Assembly: GCA_965262015.1 (NCBI GenBank)
Contig: OZ253494.1
Coordinates: forward strand, 1,178,001 to 1,242,000
DNA length: 64,000 nucleotides
Source: G965262015 sp965262015
GTDB taxonomy: Bacteria; Spirochaetota; Leptospiria; Turneriellales; CBDBES01
Direction of reading: 5' to 3'
In this document: piece after piece, positions 18,682-26,821 of the stretch
Layout of the letters: each line of letters begins with the position of its first letter
How positions within the stretch are numbered: the stretch's first letter is position 1
The notes under the pieces: model-generated
What the model was told of the DNA's origin: nothing
What the model saw: only the letters and a program-made list of their open reading frames with translations
The model's database searches: none
Position numbers and translations under genes: made by a program

Positions 18682-19983
18682 CTACTCTATAGAATTGGCA
18701 GTTGGCGGTATCTCTAGGATTTGTCCTGGGAAAATTAAATCAGGATTTCTAATCTGAGATCTATTAGCCTTATAAATTTTAGGCCACAAAATAGGATTAC
18801 CGTATATATAATCATACTCTGCAATACGCCATAAACAATCAGCACGACCAGGTATTTTTTGGACAGTATACTGCTTAGCAGATGAAGAATCTCGAACTAA
18901 CGTATTGGAAGAAGTTCCTAGTGCAAGATCAAGACCTACCTTATTCTTGAGTAAAATAGCTATTTGGGGTATTTGATCTTGCATAATGATAACCAACCTT
19001 TCTACTTCATCAGCATGTTGTTTAGATTGGATATATTCTTTTTTCACAAGTGTCTCTTTTGATAGTACTAATGATTCTTCAGCAGCTTTTAAAGTATCAC
19101 GGGCAGTACTTAATAATTCCAAAGCCTCGGGATCGGTATCAAAGAATTCTTTGATGTTATCTTGAGTTTTAATACTATCTTCAACTGGGGCAAATTGAGA
19201 TTTTGCATTATTGAGTTGTTTAGTGGCTTTAAGATAAATCTGCTCAGACCAAAACTCTAAGGAAAGTTGAAACGTTTTCTCAGCATTCTCACGTGCACTT
19301 TGTGTCTTTTGGGAAGCTGTCTTTAATCTCTTCTCTGACAAGGCGACCCGTGCATCAGCGAGGTCTTTCTCTGCTTTTCGTAAATGCCCAGGTGCTTTTT
19401 CTCGTGCACCATATTCTTTCGCTTGCATAAGAGTTTTAGCAATGTTATCTAATTCAGCCGATAAATTCTCTGCTTGGGCAACTGCAATGTCTTGGGCTTT
19501 CTCTGCTTCTACCTTAGCTAATTCGTATTGTCTAAGAGCATTAATATACACACTCCCATCTCTGAGTTGATCACCTTCTAATAAAAAATTATTACTGTTT
19601 TCAAATTCGACCTTGGCAAAATCTTCGGCGAAGGCTACACTAGCTTCTTCAATTGCCTTTTGGGCTTGCAATCTAGCTTCTTTTGCTAACAGAGGAGCTG
19701 ACTTATCAAAGGCTACCTGCCCCATATTAAAAGCTTCTACCGCTTTCAATTTAGCTTCTTCAAATTTCTTTGCTTCTACTAACACATGTGAATCAAGTAG
19801 ACTAGCCTTTGCAGCATCATACTCTTCCTTGGCATATTTCTCTGCTTTTACAGCTTCACTTTTTTTAATAATGTGCCTAGCCTTGCCCATCTCTTCAACA
19901 GGTATTATACCACCACCACAATTTATAATAAATGGTACTGCCAGAACAACAGTGATCATATAAAATTTTCTAAAAGTCAACAT
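18682..19983 (-). CDS. lipoprotein with long helical Ala/Glu/Lys repeats and C-terminal LysM domain
   Basis: A 433-aa exported protein. A signal peptide ends in 'VPFIINCGGG', a relaxed lipobox with Asn before Cys22, as is seen in spirochaetes; lspA in this window would process it. Residues 30-340 are helical and consist of degenerate repeats of the type 'AKxxLxxAExA', resembling DUF4398-type segments. A LysM domain for peptidoglycan binding closes the protein ('YTVQKIPGRADCLWRIAE' to 'NPDLIFPGQILEIPP', about 370-425). It probably bridges a membrane and the cell wall. AAGGAG seven bases before the ATG supports the start. The gene stands alone, with a 394-base gap upstream. Confidence 0.85.
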   Translation of the reverse strand: MLTFRKFYMITVVLAVPFIINCGGGIIPVEEMGKARHIIKKSEAVKAEKYAKEEYDAAKASLLDSHVLVEAKKFEEAKLKAVEAFNMGQVAFDKSAPLLAKEARLQAQKAIEEASVAFAEDFAKVEFENSNNFLLEGDQLRDGSVYINALRQYELAKVEAEKAQDIAVAQAENLSAELDNIAKTLMQAKEYGAREKAPGHLRKAEKDLADARVALSEKRLKTASQKTQSARENAEKTFQLSLEFWSEQIYLKATKQLNNAKSQFAPVEDSIKTQDNIKEFFDTDPEALELLSTARDTLKAAEESLVLSKETLVKKEYIQSKQHADEVERLVIIMQDQIPQIAILLKNKVGLDLALGTSSNTLVRDSSSAKQYTVQKIPGRADCLWRIAEYDYIYGNPILWPKIYKANRSQIRNPDLIFPGQILEIPPTANSIE

Positions 19984-20378
19984 AATAAACTCCTTCGCAC
20001 GAATTCCACATTTTAAGAATAAACAAATAACTCATTAGGTAAATCCAAATGATACATCGAATCCAGGCTAGTGATGTATATTAAAAAATAAGGCTAACCC
20101 TGTCAACTTCATTTATGCTTAAAGCATCATATCTAATTAGAAACTTGTAAGTTTCATTTTAAAGTACAAAAAATTAATTCAAATAATAAGCTATACACAT
20201 TTATCATTTGTGGAATTTAAGAAGTTATTCATGATACTAAGATCTTTGTAAAATATATTGCAGATGGAATAGAATGTACATAAAACATTATTATAGGCTT
20301 AATTTATTGTGGATTAAGAGTATAATTTAATACAGTTGACCTAAACATTATAAATAATTTTGGCCATATTTTATAAGA
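19984..20378. other. gene-free AT-rich stretch between the LysM gene and an IS relic
   Basis: About 395 bases without a supportable gene. The part next to 19983 should hold the promoter and leader of the LysM lipoprotein on the minus strand; only the AAGGAG ribosome site is clear. The rest is AT-rich and full of stops in all frames. It may be decayed sequence from the neighbouring IS481-like relic, but I see no alignable motif. Confidence 0.5.
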
Positions 20379-20620
20379 GCATAATATCAATCATCATTTG
20401 ATTAAGCCCTGTACACCTCAGTTAAATGGCAAACAAGATAGAAAGATTTTATTTGGATTTGCGAAGAAAAGCAGATATGGATTCTTGGTCAAATGTATCT
20501 ACAGAAGAGGTAAAAGTCATGAATGAATATCTCACCTGATATAATACAAAAAGACCACACTTTTCTTTAAACTTTTTGACACCTTATGAAAAGTTTCACA
20601 AGGCTCTTAGGGTGGCTTAG
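20379..20620 (+). pseudogene. relic of an IS481-like DDE transposase (C-terminal part)
   Basis: Broken coding sequence. A first frame reads 'HHLIKPCTPQLNGK', the strongly conserved block before the catalytic glutamate of IS481/IS3-type integrase cores. After a frameshift the frame 20447-20620 continues, with one internal TGA (20537-20539), into 'YNTKRPHFSLNFLTPYEKF', the typical C-terminal 'RPHxxLxxxTPYE' block. The N-terminal two-thirds is absent, and no terminal inverted repeats were recognised. It marks the left border of the restriction-modification island. Confidence 0.75.
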
Positions 20621-20810
20621 AGTATAACATATCTCCATGGGTTCCACAGACGTAACACAGAAGGGAGCTTGATTTATATATCATAGAATCTAAGAGGCTT
20701 ATATTGAAACAATGTAATATTCTATGGAGCAGAGATAAGGATTCTTTTATGCTATTGGATTGTGTAGTCAATAATGTAAATAACAACCTAACATATAAGA
20801 GGTCAATTAA

Positions 20811-21677
20811 ATGAGACAACCAAGTACAATAAAAATGAATAATACTTTTGGAAATGTAATGGATGTAATAGTGAAGGATAATAAATCAGATCGAACTTCT
20901 TCTTGCAAACCTTTTGTAAAATGGGTTGGTGGTAAGAGGTCTATCATTCAAGAACTAGAAAGTAGGGTACCAGAAGAATACAATCATTATCATGAAATTT
21001 TTTTAGGTGGTGGTGCTTTATTTTTCTACTTACAATCTAAAAAATCTTTTCTATCAGATATAAACCCACACTTAATTATTACTTATGAGGCAATTAAAAA
21101 GGATGTAGAAAAAGTAATTCTCCAGTTAGCAGAACATAAAAAAAATCATTCTGAAGAATATTATCTAAAAATAAGGAGTGAATTTTCCTTAGACCATGAA
21201 AAACATGTTATAGCTGGAATGTTTATTTACCTAAATAAAACTTGCTATAACGGTTTATACCGGGTAAACCAGAAAGGTATTTTTAATGTTCCTAGTGGTA
21301 AATACACTAATCCGCCCATACTAGATAAGGATAATTTAAGGAATTGTTCTATTGTTTTACAAAATACCACAATTAAAATTATGGATTATACTGATGTAGT
21401 ACCTAATAAAAATGATTTTGTCTATCTCGATCCACCATACTACAATACTTATGATCAGTATTCCTCTAGGAAAATAGATCATAAGAAATTATCTGTATTT
21501 TGTAATGTCTTGAACGACGATGGAGTAAAATTCATGCTGTCAAATTCAAATGATGATTCCATCCAAAAACTTTATAGAAAGTTCCACATAGAAAAAATTG
21601 AAGCAGGCCGATCTATTTCATGCAAGGCTGACCAAAGAAAAAAAACAAAGGAACTTATCATAAGAAACTATGGGTAG
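20811..21677 (+). CDS. D12-class DNA adenine-N6 methyltransferase (Dam/M.DpnII type)
   Basis: Methylates adenine in duplex DNA, most likely as the protecting enzyme of a type II restriction system. The 288-aa protein has the alpha-group order: AdoMet motif 'KPFVKWVGGKR' and 'EIFLGGGALFF' (about 27-62), the target-recognition middle with 'NKTCYNGLYRVNQKG' and 'FNVPSGKY', and catalytic 'YLDPPYYNTYDQY' (about 205-217). These blocks parallel M.DpnII and E. coli Dam, which modify GATC, but the recognition site cannot be read from the sequence. It overlaps the next gene by eight bases. Internal starts exist at codons 6 and 12. A decayed partial second copy lies at 22177-22518. Flanking IS debris suggests acquisition by transfer. 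Confidence 0.9.
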   Translation: MRQPSTIKMNNTFGNVMDVIVKDNKSDRTSSCKPFVKWVGGKRSIIQELESRVPEEYNHYHEIFLGGGALFFYLQSKKSFLSDINPHLIITYEAIKKDVEKVILQLAEHKKNHSEEYYLKIRSEFSLDHEKHVIAGMFIYLNKTCYNGLYRVNQKGIFNVPSGKYTNPPILDKDNLRNCSIVLQNTTIKIMDYTDVVPNKNDFVYLDPPYYNTYDQYSSRKIDHKKLSVFCNVLNDDGVKFMLSNSNDDSIQKLYRKFHIEKIEAGRSISCKADQRKKTKELIIRNYG

Positions 21678-22152
21678 TGGTGGCAGTAAAGCTAATAAAT
21701 CTGGTTCTAATCTAGAATGGATAGTTGAATCTATGATCAATAAGTATAATTACAAGGAATTTGATATTAAAAATAAAAATGCCTTTGTTCATTGTAGGGA
21801 CCTGTTAGGAGGCAAGTGGTATGTAAAACAAGCATATATTGGTAAAACAATATACGATACTCCTAGATATTGTGATTTTATAACTTTTAATGAGAATAAA
21901 CACAATACTGAGTTATTGGCTATTGAGTGTAAGTGGCAAGAAACAAGTGGTTCTGTAGATGAAAAATATCCTTACTTGGTTTACAATATAAGTATCAGTC
22001 GTATTAACACAATCATAATATTGGATGGTGATGGTTATAGGGAAGGTGCTAAGAAGTGGCTTTACAATATGGTTGACGAAATAATGTACTTAAAGGCTGT
22101 TTATTCCATCAAAGAATTTAAAAAACTTGTTAACTCCAACTCTTTACTTTAG
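21670..22152 (+). CDS. PD-(D/E)XK nuclease, putative type II restriction endonuclease
   Basis: A 160-aa protein translated from within the methylase stop region (eight-base overlap). It carries a plausible PD-(D/E)XK active site: Asp69 in 'PRYCDFITF', then Glu86 and Lys88 in 'LLAIECKWQ', followed by 'GSVDEKYPYLVYN', a block I associate with type II nucleases. The position directly after an adenine methylase supports a cognate restriction enzyme that cuts unmodified sites. At 160 aa it is small for a complete endonuclease but not impossible. Specificity is unknown. Downstream lies the broken duplicate of the methylase, so nuclease and methylase copy may have arrived or been rearranged together. 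Confidence 0.72.
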   Translation: MGSGGSKANKSGSNLEWIVESMINKYNYKEFDIKNKNAFVHCRDLLGGKWYVKQAYIGKTIYDTPRYCDFITFNENKHNTELLAIECKWQETSGSVDEKYPYLVYNISISRINTIIILDGDGYREGAKKWLYNMVDEIMYLKAVYSIKEFKKLVNSNSLL

Positions 22153-22176
22153 TAGTTTATTTGTATAGTCACCAAA

Positions 22177-22518
22177 CAAAACCATTCCAAAGAGTATTAC
22201 TTAAAAATAAGGAGTAAATTTTCCCTAAACCATGAAAAACATGTTATAACGGGAATATTTATTTATCTAAACAAAACCTTGCTATAATGTTTTGTACTGG
22301 GTAAACCATAAAGGTATTTTTAATGTCCCCCAGTGGTAAATACACTAATCCGCCTACACTAAATAAGGATAACTTAAGAAATCATCCTGGTGCTTTGCAA
22401 AATCCCACAATTAAAATTATGGATTATACCAATGTAGCACCTATAAGAAATGATTTTGTTTCTTTTGATCCACCATACTACAATACTTATGATCAGTATC
22501 CTTCTAGGAAAATAGATT
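22177..22518 (+). pseudogene. decayed partial duplicate of the adenine methylase gene
   Basis: This stretch matches the methylase gene at about 21139-21479 closely over its whole length, for example shared 'GGTAAATACACTAATCCGCC' and 'CACCATACTACAATACTTAT'. It has scattered substitutions and small indels that break the frame (the block encoding 'NKTCYNGLYRVNQ' is shifted). It contains neither the start nor the end of the gene. The catalytic Asp-Pro-Pro-Tyr codons survive, but the preceding residues changed from 'YLDPPYY' to 'SFDPPYY'. It ends inside the last codons of katA on the other strand. It is a relic of a duplication or of a related methylase. Confidence 0.88.
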
Positions 22519-23937
22519 ATTTTCAACCAATCTTCTATATTCTCCATTAGCTTGTTCTAATTGATTCAAAATACGATTTTGTATGCTTTTCTCAGCATAT
22601 TTAAGACCAGAAGCAATATTCATTGCTAACTGCTTCTTTTGATTATCCGTCATAATCTTAAATAAATCTCCTGCTTGGGAAAAGTTATCTTCTTCCATAG
22701 AGTCAAACCTTTTCATCACCGATTCTTCTATATTCAGAGGAGGTTCTATTACAGAATTATCTGGTTGAGGAAGATTATCATCATCATTAGGATAAAAGTT
22801 TACTTTATCAGACTGATTATCATTAATATCTGCCATAATTCCATCTCTTTGATAATGATTAACAGAAGATTGTGGTGCATTTACTGATAAACGATTATAG
22901 TTTACTCCCAAACGATACCTTTGAGAATCGGGATAAGTTAGAAGGCGTGCTTGTAAAACCTTGTCGGGAGAAACCCCAATACCAGGTACCAAATTACCTG
23001 GACTAAATGCTGATTGTTCTGTTTCAGAAAAATAATTTACAACATTACGATCTAAAGTCAATTTACCTATAGTTTGCAAAGGAAAATGTTTATGTGTCCA
23101 CACCTTTGTTAGATCAAAAGGATTAAAGCTTTGATTTTTAGCTTCCTCTTCAGTCATGATTTGGATCTTGACTGTCCAACTAGGATAATCCCTTTCTTCT
23201 ATGGAGTCAGTAAGATCCTTTTGAGCTCCATGAGAAGGCATTTTTGAAGCCTCTTCATTTGTTAATGTCTTTATGCCCTGGTCTGTCTTAAAATGCCATT
23301 TTATCCAGAACCTTTCTTTTTGTGCATTCCAAAAGCTTAGAGTATGAGAGCTATATCCATTTAAGTGTCTATATGAATAGGGGATCCCTCTGTCAGACAT
23401 TAAAATAGTCAGTTGATGTAGAGATTGAGGATGATTCGCCCAAAATTCATACATAGAAGCAGGATCTGGAAGATTTGTCCTAGGATTCTTTTTTTGAGAA
23501 TGAACAAAATCCGGAAATTTTTGCGGATCTCTGATAAAAAAAACAGGGGTATTATTGCCAACCATATCCCAATTTCCTTCTTCAGTATAAAATTTAACCG
23601 CAAAACCTCGAGGGTCTCGTGCGTAGTCACTGGAATCTTGACCTCCTCCCACGGTTGAAAATCTTAAAAAAACTTGGGTTTTTTTTCCAATTTTCTCTTT
23701 CTGTAAAAAATTGGCTATTGTATATCTAGACAAATCTTTCTCTAAGGTAAAATAACCGTAGGCACCAGTACCCCGAGCATGAACTATTCTCTCTGGAATC
23801 CTTTCTCGATTAAAATGTGCTAATTTTTCAAATAGCTGGGTATTTTCAAATGTTAAAGGTCCTCTTTCCCCAACTGAAATACTATTATTATCTTCTCCTA
23901 CAGGAGAGCCACTTTGCGTAGTTAGTCTTTTCTTCAT
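22504..23937 (-). CDS. katA: monofunctional heme catalase
   Basis: Breaks hydrogen peroxide into water and oxygen. The 477-aa protein is a small-subunit (clade 3 type) catalase: catalytic His in 'RIVHARGTGAYGYF', Asn in 'MVGNNTPVFFIRDP', 'DRGIPYSYRHLNGYSSHT', and the proximal heme Tyr in 'LLTYPDSQRYRLGVNY'. GGAGG ten bases upstream of the ATG supports the start. The last three residues and the stop lie in sequence belonging to the decayed methylase copy, so the original 3' end was replaced. The C-terminal helical region looks nearly complete. Heme would come from the pathway represented by hemL and hemJ. No PerR or OxyR site was recognised upstream. Confidence 0.95.
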   Translation of the reverse strand: MKKRLTTQSGSPVGEDNNSISVGERGPLTFENTQLFEKLAHFNRERIPERIVHARGTGAYGYFTLEKDLSRYTIANFLQKEKIGKKTQVFLRFSTVGGGQDSSDYARDPRGFAVKFYTEEGNWDMVGNNTPVFFIRDPQKFPDFVHSQKKNPRTNLPDPASMYEFWANHPQSLHQLTILMSDRGIPYSYRHLNGYSSHTLSFWNAQKERFWIKWHFKTDQGIKTLTNEEASKMPSHGAQKDLTDSIEERDYPSWTVKIQIMTEEEAKNQSFNPFDLTKVWTHKHFPLQTIGKLTLDRNVVNYFSETEQSAFSPGNLVPGIGVSPDKVLQARLLTYPDSQRYRLGVNYNRLSVNAPQSSVNHYQRDGIMADINDNQSDKVNFYPNDDDNLPQPDNSVIEPPLNIEESVMKRFDSMEEDNFSQAGDLFKIMTDNQKKQLAMNIASGLKYAEKSIQNRILNQLEQANGEYRRLVENNLFS

Positions 23938-24306
23938 TGAATATTATCCTCCAATCCACAATTTTATCAAATTAAACCATAGGTTGCCCTATCCTAAGCC
24001 TAAACGGTATGACTCTTAAGTGCTTTCCACAACTCATAGATATAATCTAAACATAGGAAACAAAAGAAGATGAAGAGTCAAATAAATTTTTAGTCTATGG
24101 AAGTTGGTACCAGTTATGGACAGAATAGACCTGGTTAACCCTTTATTTTATAGAGTGGTATTTTCATTATATTATTAGTTAAGAGTACAAAATATCTGTG
24201 GTTATAATAAAATAAAGAGAAAACTATATTAAACACAAATAGCCTTCATATACTCTCCTAAAAGAATATGAATTTGAAGAATGTGCTATGTAGCGTTTAT
24301 CTAAGG
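23938..24306. other. gene-free stretch upstream of katA
   Basis: A 369-base gap between the katA start and the convergently read end of the polyferredoxin gene. It holds the katA leader with its GGAGG, and a 39-base element at 24103-24141 that recurs at 46904-46942. The remaining sequence has stops in all frames. No hairpin terminator or regulator site stood out. Confidence 0.5.
24103..24141 (+). repeat. dispersed repeat, copy A
   Basis: The 39 bases share a core 'ACCAGTTATGGACA' and a following 'ATAGANNTGGTTA' with 46904-46942. About 30 positions agree. Both copies lie in gene-free DNA, and copy B follows a transposase-like relic, so an insertion-sequence end is the likeliest origin. Confidence 0.55.
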
Positions 24307-25539
24307 TCATTTGGCTTCTAATTTTAAAACACCACGTGGACACACAGACATACAGATACCACAACCTACGCATGATGCCCGTACAATATCTTTACCCTGC
24401 ATAGCATATTGGCGTACGTCTATCCCCATTTCACAGTATGTAGTACAATTACCGCATGACATACATTGGTCGCCATTAACCGTAATTCTAAACTTAGAAA
24501 AAAACTTTTGTAGTATGCCCAAGATCGCAGCTTGAGGGCAACCAAATCGACACCATACCCTAGTACCTGCTATGGGATAAAAACCAGTCCCAATTACTCC
24601 AGCAAATCCAGCACTAATAAAAAAAGCATACCATTTTTGTACTCGAAATGCCATAACAGAAAATTCATCCTGTATCCCACGAATTTGATTATAGCCTACA
24701 ATAATGGTGGTAACGATGGCGATCAACAAAACACTATAAATACTAATGTGTTCTATCCTCCATGAAAGTTTACTTTTATTGGATAAATGTCTAAATGGAT
24801 CGCCAGCAGTATTGGCTAAGGCACCACAACCACATACCCATGAACAATACCATCGTTTGCCAAAAAAATAGGTTAATATGGGTACACCTATAAGGGCGAT
24901 TATGGCAGACCATAGTGCTAGAGCAAAAGGTAACTTGGTTAGTGTGTTGGGGTAAAAAGCTTCTATTTTAAGAGGCCAAAAATAGTGAAAATAAAATGCA
25001 GGATAATTACTAGCTTCTAATAAGCCAGGGATAATAAAGGCTACCACTAATTGAAAAAATATTACAGAATAGGTGCGTACTTTTTGGTATTTATCATTTT
25101 TCCATCTTTTTACAAATCGTATACCCATAAAACAGATAAAAAAGGTATAAAGAAAACCATATAAAAACCATTTATCTGCTTTTTTACGTCTAAGTGAGTA
25201 TGAAATAGGATGTAGAGCTGATATAGCAGGGTCAAACGTTCGACTGAGAAAGATCATCTTGTTTCGTGCAGCATATACAACAGGTTTAAAACGATCCATC
25301 ATCTGGGAAGGATATGTTGTTTGGTAGTACTTCATGATTGCTTGAGTAGCTATTTTAAATTGTATATTTTGTACTTGGATTGGTAAATTAGATGCAGCAA
25401 TATGTGGACTTAGTAGCCGTCGTATTCGAATTTTGTCAATATCATATCCCCAGTATAGAATCACATAAAAACTAAAGAGGATAATAGTCAATAACCATGC
25501 CCATAGCCCTCTGTTATTTAGTGAGCTTATTATATTCAT
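24307..25539 (-). CDS. NapH/NosR-like polyferredoxin membrane protein
   Basis: A 410-aa membrane protein for electron transfer. There are about six hydrophobic segments (first at 13-30). Cysteine pairs in 'CSWVCGCGAL' and 'CRFGCPQAA' resemble the NapH/NosR 'CxxxCP' motifs, and two 4Fe-4S ferredoxin clusters sit at the C-terminus ('CMSCGNCTTYC' and 'CVGCGICMSVCP'). An N-terminal 90-residue soluble segment is unassigned. Its ATG overlaps the stop of the upstream FAD oxidoreductase gene by four bases, so the two are translated together and probably form one electron path from NAD(P)H to quinone or a periplasmic acceptor. No nap or nos catalytic gene is nearby. Confidence 0.75.
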   Translation of the reverse strand: MNIISSLNNRGLWAWLLTIILFSFYVILYWGYDIDKIRIRRLLSPHIAASNLPIQVQNIQFKIATQAIMKYYQTTYPSQMMDRFKPVVYAARNKMIFLSRTFDPAISALHPISYSLRRKKADKWFLYGFLYTFFICFMGIRFVKRWKNDKYQKVRTYSVIFFQLVVAFIIPGLLEASNYPAFYFHYFWPLKIEAFYPNTLTKLPFALALWSAIIALIGVPILTYFFGKRWYCSWVCGCGALANTAGDPFRHLSNKSKLSWRIEHISIYSVLLIAIVTTIIVGYNQIRGIQDEFSVMAFRVQKWYAFFISAGFAGVIGTGFYPIAGTRVWCRFGCPQAAILGILQKFFSKFRITVNGDQCMSCGNCTTYCEMGIDVRQYAMQGKDIVRASCVGCGICMSVCPRGVLKLEAK

Positions 25540-26813
25540 TTACTTACCTTGAACCATGCATTTTGTATTTCTAAGGCATAAGGTTTGAAAAACTCTGGAT
25601 CAAAATTAGCTTCTGCTATATGTTCTATCACATAATCGATAGTACGTTTTTCTTGTATCCATGTGTGGCAAATATTTTGGCGTAAGCGAATACCCAAGGT
25701 ATGTATCCCGATTATTTGTTTATTAGATTCGTATACAATTTTGATAGTTCGCCTGCTGCCCTTTAGTCTAAGTAAAAAATGTTGTGTATCAGAAAGTGTA
25801 TTTTCTCCATACGTATGATAGTCAATAGAAAAAAACTTAGCTGAGTTATATAATATACCTCTTTCATATGTTTTATTTTTACCTAGGATATTATCTGCTA
25901 CAACGTGAGCTTGTTGTTTACCAGTATACCATATACTTTCTATCGTATGTTTACCTGTTGAATTCATTATTTCAGCACAGTCTCCACATGCATAGACATT
26001 ATCTATATTAGTACGTAATTGTTTATCTACTAGAATACCCTGATCAGTTTTTATAGGTGACGCTTCTAAGAAACCAATATTGGGTTTTACACCTGTGGCT
26101 AATACTACAAGGTCGCAAGGTATGGGTTTTTCATGACGATTAGTGATCACAGAACCTGCTTTACCTTCTTCATTGGGTAAAATTTCTTCTAACTCAGTGT
26201 CCAAATGCAATTCAATACCATGTTCTCTTATCTCTTCATGTATGAGACTACCTTCTTCGGATACTAGACAATTTTGCCAAAATGTTTTATCTCTCACAAT
26301 AAAAATAGTACGGATCTTTTTTGTATACATCATTTCAGCCACTTCTATGCCAATCAAGCCCCCTCCCACAATAATGGTTGTAAATTCTTTATGTGCTTTT
26401 TGGGTTTTCTGTTGTAGTTTTTCTAAGTCTGGTATGGAGGTAAAAGTTTGTACTCCATCCAGGTCCTCGCCAGGCCAATTATAGTAGGCTCCCTTGCTTC
26501 CCAACGCTAAGACTAATACATCATAGGTTAAATCAGGATGATCAATTAAATGAATATTTTTTAACCTAAAATCAATATGCGAAACCTTATCATGCACTAA
26601 GTGTAATTGATTTTTTTTCCAAAATGAATTAGGGTAGGGTTGGGTATGTTTAAATTTCATGCTGCCCATATAAATATACATTAGAGCAGGGCGACTATAA
26701 TGGTATTTTGTTTCTTCAGAAATAATGGTAATTTTTATATCTTGTAAATTTTGGCGTAACTGTTGAGCTACTGTGATACCAGCTATACCATTTCCTATAA
26801 TTACCACATGCAT
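25536..26813 (-). CDS. FAD-dependent pyridine nucleotide-disulfide-type oxidoreductase
   Basis: A 425-aa flavoprotein. FAD-binding 'VVIIGNGIAGITVAQ' opens the protein, 'VLVLALGSK' and the NAD(P)-binding 'TIIVGGGLIGIEVAEMM' follow (about 145-160), and 'ATGVKPNIGFLE' and 'NVYACGDCAEI' complete the second FAD site. This order is that of NirB N-terminal domains and rubredoxin/ferredoxin reductases. No redox Cys pair of the CxxC or CxxxxC type is visible, so it is probably not a thiol reductase. The gene overlaps the polyferredoxin gene by four bases, suggesting it feeds electrons to those Fe-S clusters. The acceptor is unknown. Confidence 0.82.
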   Translation of the reverse strand: MHVVIIGNGIAGITVAQQLRQNLQDIKITIISEETKYHYSRPALMYIYMGSMKFKHTQPYPNSFWKKNQLHLVHDKVSHIDFRLKNIHLIDHPDLTYDVLVLALGSKGAYYNWPGEDLDGVQTFTSIPDLEKLQQKTQKAHKEFTTIIVGGGLIGIEVAEMMYTKKIRTIFIVRDKTFWQNCLVSEEGSLIHEEIREHGIELHLDTELEEILPNEEGKAGSVITNRHEKPIPCDLVVLATGVKPNIGFLEASPIKTDQGILVDKQLRTNIDNVYACGDCAEIMNSTGKHTIESIWYTGKQQAHVVADNILGKNKTYERGILYNSAKFFSIDYHTYGENTLSDTQHFLLRLKGSRRTIKIVYESNKQIIGIHTLGIRLRQNICHTWIQEKRTIDYVIEHIAEANFDPEFFKPYALEIQNAWFKVSK

Positions 26814-26821
26814 ATAAAAAA

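Noticed and set aside
20607..20819. A 70-codon minus-strand frame between the IS relic and the methylase.
   Set aside because: It overlaps the transposase relic in antisense, has no ribosome site and no family resemblance.
22323..22550. A separate plus-strand gene starting at 22323 after the nuclease.
   Set aside because: It is an in-frame piece of the decayed methylase duplicate running into katA antisense, without its own start or domain.
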